64,000 nucleotides of DNA from Mauremys mutica (taxonomy: Eukaryota > Chordata > Testudines > Geoemydidae): NCBI RefSeq assembly GCF_020497125.1, contig NC_059087.1:12495925-12559924 (forward strand), in the 5' to 3' direction. Made by a program: the position numbers and the translations under genes. The notes under the pieces were generated by a model. It was not told where the DNA came from. It ran no database searches and was given only the letters and a program-made list of their open reading frames with translations. This document shows, piece by piece, positions 57,600 through 64,000 of the stretch. Position 1 is the first letter of the stretch; every line of letters starts with the position of its first letter.

Positions 57600-60130
57600 G
57601 CATGAAGAGCGCATGGTTTTGTTCTTGTTCCCTGATTGGATGAATCAGGTATCTTATACATGTTCAACAACACTGGTCTGAGTAGAGATACTTGCAGGGC
57701 CAGCACTTCCATTAGGCGACCCTAGGCGGTCGCCTATGGTGCCAGGATTTGGGGGGCGGCATTTTGTGCGCTCCCCACAGGGCGCATGGGAGCTTCCGGT
57801 TCCACTCCCGTCGTGCTGCTGAAGAAGGACCTTCTGCCAACGTGCTGCGGAAAACGGCGGCAGGCAATTGAGCAGCTCAATGACTGCCGCTGTCGCCTGC
57901 GGCATTTCGGCGGAGGGTTGTTCTTCGGCGGCGCGATGGGAGCGGAACCGGAAGCTCCCGCGCACCCCGTGGGGAGCGCACAAAATGCCTCCCCCCAAAT
58001 TCTGCCTAGGGCGCCAGAAACCCTGGCACTGCTCCTGGATACTTGGGGTACACCTCTCTCCGCTGTGAAAACTGACCATTTATTCCTACCCTTTGTTTCC
58101 TGTCTTTTAACCAGTTACAGACCTAAGAGAGGCCTTCCCTCTTATCCCATGACTGGCTACTTTGCTTAAGAGCCTTTGGTGAGGGACTTGGTCAAAGACT
58201 TTATAAAGCTTATGTCCACTGGATCACCCTTGTTCAACATGTTTTGCTGATCCCCTCAAAAATTCTAATATATTGGTGATGCATGATTTCCCTATACAAA
58301 AGGCATGCTGACGTTTCCCCAACATATTGTGTTCATCTATGTGTGTGATAATTCTGTTCTTTTCTATAGTTTCAACCAATTTTCCTGTACTGAAGTTAGG
58401 TTTACTGGTCTGTAATTGCCAGGATTACCTCTGGAGCCTTTTTTAAAAATCGGCATTAAATTAGCTATCTGCCAGTCATCAGGTACAGAGGCTGATTTGA
58501 GCAACAGGTTATGTACCACAGTGAAAAGTTTGAGTTCCTTCAGAACTCTTGGGTGAATACCATCTGTTCCTGGTGACTTATTACTGCTTAATTTATCAGA
58601 TTGTTCCAAAACCTCCTCTATTGACACCTCAATCTGGGACAGTTCCTCAGATTTGTCAGGTGTGGGAATCTCCCTCACATCTTCTGCAGTGAAGACGGAT
58701 GCAAAAAATTCATTTAGCTTCTTCACAAGGGACTTGTCTTCCTTGAGTGCTCCTCTAGCAGTTCCATAGTCCAGTGGCCTCACTGAGTGTTTGGCAGACT
58801 TCCTGCTTCTGATGTACTTTTTTAGCTGTTAGGGTGGTGGGTTTTTTTTTGTCATTTTTTTTTTGGTCCTCTTATTTGATTTTTAGTTTGGGGGTATACA
58901 CCTAGTTTGAGCCTGCTATTATGGTGTTTTTAGAAAGTTTCCATTTAGCTTGAAGGCATTTCACTCTTGTGAATTCTCCTTTTAATTTCTGTGTTATTAG
59001 ACTCCTCACTTTCGTGTAGTTCCCCTTTTTGAAGTTAAATGCTACTGTAGTGGGTTTCTTTGGTATTTTTCCCATTACAAGGATGTTAATTTTTATTACA
59101 TTATGGTTGCTTTTACATACCAGTTCAGCTCTATTCACCTCTTCTACCAGACCCCGTGCAGTCCGTAGGAGTAAATCAAGACTTGCCTCTCCCATTGCGG
59201 GTTACAGGACTAGGTGCTCCAAGAAGCCGTCATTAATGATGTCTAGAAATTTTTATCTCTGCATCCCATGCTGAGGTGACATGTTGCCAGTCAATATGGG
59301 GATAGTTGAAATCCCCCATTATTATTGGATTTTCTGGTTTTGTAGCCTCTCTAATCTCCCTGAGGATTTCACAATCTCCACCACCATCCTAGTCAGTTGC
59401 TCACCACTATATTTCTACTGATGTGCTCTTGGTATTCAAGTATGGAATTTCTACCCAATAGAGATTCTTTGCAACTGCTTGATTCATTTAAGATTTTTAC
59501 TATATTTGACTCTATGCTTTCTTCACATAGAGTGCCACTCCCCCACCAGTATGATCTACCGTCATTCCTATATAATTTGTATCCTGGTATTACTGTGTCC
59601 CATTGATTATCATCATTCAATGAAGTTTCTCTGATTTCCTATTATATCAATAGTTTGATTTTAAAAACCAGGCACTCAAGTTCTCCCATTTTAGTATTTA
59701 GATGTATTGTATTTATATACAAGCACTTATAAAATGTGTCAATATTTAGTCATCTGCGTTCATGTGATGTAATTGAATGGGACTCTTTTTCGCTTGATTG
59801 TTTTCTTCAGTTCCTACCTGTACTTTATCAAATTCTATCATCTCCTCTTTATTAGGTGTAGAGTTATCCCCTTTAATAAGCCCTCCCCCAGGGATGTCTC
59901 TGTCCAAACAGCGTGCTCCTCCACAGCTGTTGTCTTTCCCGCAGCTCTTTGTTTAAAAACTCCTTTATGACTTTTTAAATTTTACGTGCCAGCAATCTGG
60001 TTCTGTTTTGCTTTAGATGGAGCCCATCTTCCCTGTATTGGCTCCTCCTTTCCCAAATGGTTCCCCAGTTCCTAATAAACCTAAATTCCCTCCTCTGAAC
60101 ACTGTCTCATCCACTCTGTCAGACCCTGCC
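57600..60130 (-). mobile_element. CR1 LINE, minus strand: endonuclease plus part of reverse transcriptase, split by a MITE
   Basis: Minus-strand reading from 60130 down gives a 5' region, NTKMGELECLV, DDNQWDTVIPGYKLYRNDG (endonuclease start), the catalytic segment IIMGDFNYPHIDWQ, LVEEVNRAELVCKSNHN, then the approach to the reverse transcriptase (KSPGTDGIHPRVLKELKLF, PIFKKGSRGNPGNYRPVNLT). Past the inserted MITE (57695-58037) the box (G)VPQ...SLLRPVLLNMY follows. It has many stops and frameshifts. It is the only copy here that keeps the endonuclease. It stops before the FADD box. Confidence 0.85.
57695..58037 (+). mobile_element. hAT-type foldback MITE inserted in the CR1
   Basis: The ends are CAGGGCCAGCACTTCC and CTGGCACTGCTCCTG. 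GATACTTG flanks both sides (57687-57694 and 58038-58045). The inside has long inverted arms, GGGAGCTTCCGGTTCC with GGAACCGGAAGCTCCC. It is the same family as 21330-21582 but about 90 bp longer. The CR1 reading continues across the flanks, so the MITE is the younger insertion. Confidence 0.92.
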
Positions 60131-60360
60131 GTTCTGCCTGTCTAACTGGCCCTGCATGTGGAACTGGAAGCATTTCAGAGAATGCTACTATGGATGCCCT
60201 GGACTTTAAACCCTTACCTAGCAGCCTAAATTTGGCCTCTTGGATCTCTATACTGATTTATACCACCTGAGGCTCTCTGCCCTAGAACACAGTTTAAAGA
60301 CTCTGAAAGTGAAAACAAGCCTTAAACTGGACTTGTTTGCCAAGTGGTAGCCCATGCTTA

Positions 60361-60709
60361 GGACTTTTCTACACGGTGCTGGAGCCTCTAGGGCTATCCT
60401 GCTCACTTGCCTATATATCTTTTCTTATAGGTTTCTTATTCACTTCTGATCAGATTAATTGGCGAGCCTATAACCCATACTATCCAAGTTAATAGTATTA
60501 ACCTCTTAAATCAGGCACCAGTGCTTTAGTCCACACCATTACTGTGTCTGTAAAGTGCTGAGATCCTGATACAGAATGATAACACACATTAGAGAGCATC
60601 TAGTGCACTCCAGGATGGTCCATACAGGCCAGTTAGTGTGCAACACACTAGTGCAGACAAAAAATGTACACCCCTGAGGTGTGGACTAAAGCACTGTATA
60701 GATAAACCC
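60361..60709 (+). mobile_element. Harbinger-type MITE with TTA target duplication
   Basis: The left end is GGACTTTTCTACAC and the right end, reversed, GGGTTTATCTATAC. TTA flanks both sides (60358-60360 and 60710-60712). It is 349 bp and non-coding. Confidence 0.8.
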
Positions 60710-60807
60710 TTAGGGCAGAGTAGTGTAATAACTCCTCCTATTCCTAGTACCTACGAATGCGGCATTCTGAGCCTTTCTTAATTGTCACCAAGGCATTGTG
60801 ATGTAAC

Positions 60808-60932
60808 CAAGGTGACCAAAGAGCAAGTGTGAAAAATTGGGACGGGGGTGGGGGGGGTAATAGGCACCCATAGAAGACAAAGCCTCAAATATCAGGACTG
60901 TCCCTATAAAATCGGGACATCTGGTCACCCGA
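60808..60932 (-). mobile_element. hAT-type MITE, 125 bp, with perfect 8-bp target duplication
   Basis: It carries GGTGACCA near the left and TGGTCACC near the right end. GATGTAAC flanks both sides (60800-60807 and 60933-60940). GACATCTGGTCACC and AAGTGTGAAAAATTGGGAC are the wording of a very common turtle MITE. Confidence 0.88.
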
Positions 60933-62918
60933 GATGTAACCAGGTTGCATGTGTTTTCTCCTTATAAAGCAATACCTTGTGTTTTTACTAAAAACCCTTC
61001 AAGGGGAAGAAATGTTTATACTGAAAATCCGCCAAGACTTAGACAAAGCGTTGGTGTGGGGAAAAAGGATGAAAATGGTGAAGGGAATAATGTAATATAG
61101 CAAAAGACAGCATCATGATCAGTATTTCTGTTTCAGAGAGGCATTATTCCCATCCCAGGATCAGTAGCCATTGTGTTCCAAATAATCATAAAAAGCAATG
61201 TTCACAAGCAGTGCTTGAACCTGACCCTCTGATGCGCTGATACCTTGAATCTTGCAAATCCAAAGCATTTAATAAGTGTGGTTGAGTAAGATGCTCATGA
61301 CCACATTTACAAGTGAACTTGCTATGGGAACCACAGCGGCAAACTAGGTGTGAGCACACAGAAGCCTACAGTTGCATGCACAAACAAGTGCTTGTAAAAA
61401 CAAAATGGATAATTTTGCAGGCAAATGGGCATGTATACATGCAGTTGTCTATTTGGCACATGTGTGTCCTCAATGTGTAGCCTCAATGGATACAAATGCA
61501 TTTTTGCAGGCTCATCTTTTGTTTCTGCCTTTGAAATTTTTCATCTTACATTCTTACAAAGAGTGGTGTTATCTGTATAGCAGGAGGAGTTTTCTTTTCA
61601 TTTCCTTTTGGGGTTTTCCCTTTAGCTAGTGAAATTTACCAGAAGGTCCCAGTAGCACAGTAATGTCCAGTGACGAGGGCTGAAATAAAACAGCGTTCAC
61701 AAGCCATTGCACAATCCAGCTGGTTGATCTAATAATTCTGTGCACCTCAGTGTTTCCTCTGAAGTGGGAGTTGGGGGGAAATAGAAAAATAAACTCCTGG
61801 ACACGGTTGAGCCTAATTATTTCTTTCAAGGAATTTGTGACCTCAGACATACCTAAGCCATTTGGGTTTTATGATCTCACTTTAATTCAGTGTTTACTTC
61901 TCATCCACCCACTCAGAGGCCAACCCAAGTAAATCCTGGAAATACCCAACCCGACAAAACATTAGAAACGCACCACCAAGAAAACTGCGTAATAGTAGCT
62001 GCAGATGCTCTGATACTTTATTATGGTGATGCAGGGTGTGGCCAAGGGAACAAGAGACAGGCATAACTTCAGTAAACAGCAGACTTATTTACTGAGTATT
62101 TCCATTCTTGTAAGCCTGCTCCTGCAAATGATTGATGGCTCTCAACTACCTTTGAATTCAGTTGAGGATGCTTAGTGTATTCCAGGATTGGGCTTCTATG
62201 TACTTGTTAAAAATCCTGTTTTGTCTTTCTCATTGTGGTGGTTAGAGCTAAACGAATGCCATAAAGGCTTCATAAATATTTATTCCACTTTTGTAACAAA
62301 CTTGTTTCAACTTTGCTGGCATCCCCTTTAGTGTTTTGTACAACTGCTTAGCAAATAAGCGTACTAGCAGAAATGTTTGGAAAAGCAGCAAATTAAATAA
62401 TTGCAGGATATTCCTGAAAGCAAATTTCAAACAGATATATTATTAACGAGCACCAAGATCCTGATTTTAAGAATTATGCTCTATCATTGAGGAAACAAAC
62501 AACAGCATGTGGTCTGTGCCCGAAAAAGCAATAAAATTTGGAGTTTTGCAGATTTCGTCCTTACAATGAGCTACTCACAAATCTGCAGACCAAGAATGAT
62601 TTACAGAAATGATTTGGTGAATAATGAATAAATTTGAGAAAGCAGAGAACTTGGACAGTCGTGAACAGAAAAAGAGACAAATTCTGCCAGCTACATTACT
62701 CACCCAGCACTTTTGAAAGCCCACTGCATTTTTTTAAACTAATGGAAAGTGATGGCATCCCCTGTATATAGCTGAATTGTTCCGGTCAAAAATGCTGCAT
62801 CTCTTCCATTTGTTTGACAGCACTTGCAGTAGAAATAGAAATGCAGTGGTTTTCCAGGATGTTTTTAGTCAGGCATGCAAGTGTACAGTTGTGTTCAAAA
62901 TGATGGCCTCCCTGTAGC

Positions 62919-62951
62919 GTGACCTCGCACATGTGGGCCGTGCAAGGTCAC
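62919..62951. repeat. Short isolated inverted repeat with AGGTCA half-sites
   Basis: GTGACCTCGCAC and GTGCAAGGTCAC are inverted (11 of 12 pair) around a 9-base spacer. The outer parts contain TGACCT and AGGTCA, the nuclear-receptor half-site. No repeat family is recognised here. Confidence 0.5.
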
Positions 62952-63264
62952 GATATGTGGAGGATGCCATTTCGTTCATGCGTTTGGGGGCAGGCGTACC
63001 ACTGTAAAATTGAGTCCTCTAGATCAAGTTTATATGCCCACCTATCTATGCAGAAGGGGAAGGAGCAGCTCAGTGGATGTTCTCCTCTGCATGCTGCTAC
63101 CCATGATAGGAGTAACTGCTGCAGAGCAGTGACCATCTTAGCCAGGGCATTAGATGATATCAGCATTGCCTACTGGAAATAGAATTCGTCTTCTCTTCCT
63201 TCTCTGAATTGTTGCATATTGTTGCTGTGCTCTGTTAAATCACTGCCCTATTTCAACCCAGTGG

Positions 63265-63350
63265 TAACGGCATATCAGTGCGGGCGAAATGGTTCCTAGA
63301 GCCATTATTGTTCATAATGCACTTAGGAGTGAAGGGCACAATATAAATGC
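63265..63350 (+). repeat. SINE tail remnant
   Basis: CACTTAGGAGTGAAGGGCAC, then AATATAAATGCCAGCTATTA, is an old amniote SINE end. A similar end lies near 63588-63650 (AAAGCTGTATATAAGAACTA). Confidence 0.4.
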
Positions 63351-63421
63351 CAGCTATTAGCATTTTTGTGAAAATTTTGTGCCTGTGTGGACATTCTGCA
63401 AACATCAGTAAAACCTTAGTT

Positions 63422-63441
63422 AAATAAATAAATAAAAAATA
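63422..63441. repeat. (AAAT)n microsatellite
   Basis: About four TAAA units followed by an A-rich stretch. Confidence 0.85.
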
Positions 63442-64000
63442 ATGAACCTCAGAACATTTTGAAAGGAAGGTTGTTCAATCACTGAACTATAAGAGCTGAA
63501 CTGCATCTTTGTCTCTTGTATTTTAAGAATTCGATCTATTTAATTCCCTGTAGTTTCACTCAAGTCTGGTAAATAACGTAACAAGTGCTACAAAGCCTTT
63601 GAGATCTATGAATGGAAAAGCTGTATATAAGAACTAGGAGGGATTATTATGAACAACTTTCAGCCTGACCCCTCTAATCCCCCAGGATTTGAACACATGG
63701 CCCTTAAGGAGGAGTAAAATGATTGACATTAGGGGAAAGGCTGTAAAGAGAGGCAATTCCCCATGAGGTTCCTTGCCCTCTCATTGCAGAGGGATATCTC
63801 TGGCTGCTAGTCTAGCCAGTCCATAGCTGACATGCAGATCAGTAGTTTATACTGCAATGATAATATGTTGCAATGCCAGTAACTTTTTATAACTCTCATA
63901 AACCTCCCTACTCTTGCGGGGAAACATTCCTTCAGTATGGGCAGTAAAATGATCACTTTCAGATGTCAGTGTGGACTTATATATTTGGCAACATGATCAA

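Larger units (their letters stand above)
24727..64000 (+). other. ADGRD1: ADGRD1 intron I (right end outside the window)
   Basis: No further ADGRD1 exon was recognised in 39 kb: I looked for the conserved CAFLDF, GPS and transmembrane blocks and saw none. The contents are the repeats listed below plus long unassigned stretches, mainly 28250-29750, 29910-30960, 34000-36100, 42600-48470, 49560-51800, 52440-54450, 55900-57250 and 60950-64000. In these I see only old SINE or hairpin fragments, microsatellites and AT-rich sequence. A short poorly conserved exon could have been missed. Confidence 0.6.

Noticed and set aside
58364..58783. Possible host gene with a 139-residue minus-strand frame
   Set aside because: It is CR1 ORF2 (PGTDGIHPRVLKEL, GNYRPVNLT), part of the LINE at 57600-60130.
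1..64000. CRISPR array, operon, riboswitch or phage signature
   Set aside because: No regularly spaced identical repeats and no prokaryotic gene organisation. The introns, GT/AG sites, MITEs and LINEs are those of a vertebrate nuclear genome.

Overview
The window is vertebrate, most likely turtle, nuclear DNA (a crocodilian is the main alternative). I infer this from four things. There are CR1-family LINE fragments with intact CR1 3' tails. There are many short hAT and Harbinger-type MITEs of the kinds that crowd turtle genomes. A Myb/SANT-like Harbinger accessory gene of the turtle type sits at the left edge. I see no L1, Alu or endogenous retrovirus. No bacterial or viral gene is present.

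One host gene can be supported. Nine consecutive internal exons of the adhesion G-protein-coupled receptor ADGRD1 (GPR133) run on the + strand between 3234 and 24726. Together they give 1,157 bp of open reading frame with consistent phases and GT/AG sites throughout. Exons A and B encode most of the pentraxin-like (PTX/LamG) module, exon C a short linker, and exons D to I the N-terminal part of the GAIN domain. The upstream exons (signal peptide, start of PTX) lie before base 1. The rest of the GAIN domain, the GPS cleavage site, the tethered agonist and the seven-helix domain lie beyond base 64000. The last 39 kb is therefore the inside of one very long intron, or a very sparse stretch of the gene.

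Everything else is repeat or unassigned intronic sequence. Bases 1 to 1953 hold the right-hand end of a Harbinger-related element with a minus-strand Myb/SANT gene split by an intron. CR1 fragments lie at 11225-11640, 26845-28081, 37939-39690, 41576-42592, 48480-49363, 54783-55154 and 57600-60130. Nine hAT-type MITEs keep both ends and recognisable 8-bp target duplications. Several Harbinger-type MITEs have TAA or TTA duplications. At 54476-54678 there is a near-perfect foldback retroposon with a 15-bp target duplication and a hammerhead-ribozyme-like core, probably Penelope-like. About a dozen degenerate copies of ancient hairpin repeats, recognisable by a GTGTAAATC motif or related ones, are scattered through the introns, along with MIR-type SINEs and microsatellites.

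The repeats give a relative history. A CR1 copy at 57600-60130 was split later by a hAT MITE, and the CR1 copies at 48480 and 54783 look young. I found no certainly undescribed gene system. The items most worth a second look are the foldback/hammerhead element, the hairpin repeat families, and the very long intron 3' of ADGRD1 exon I.
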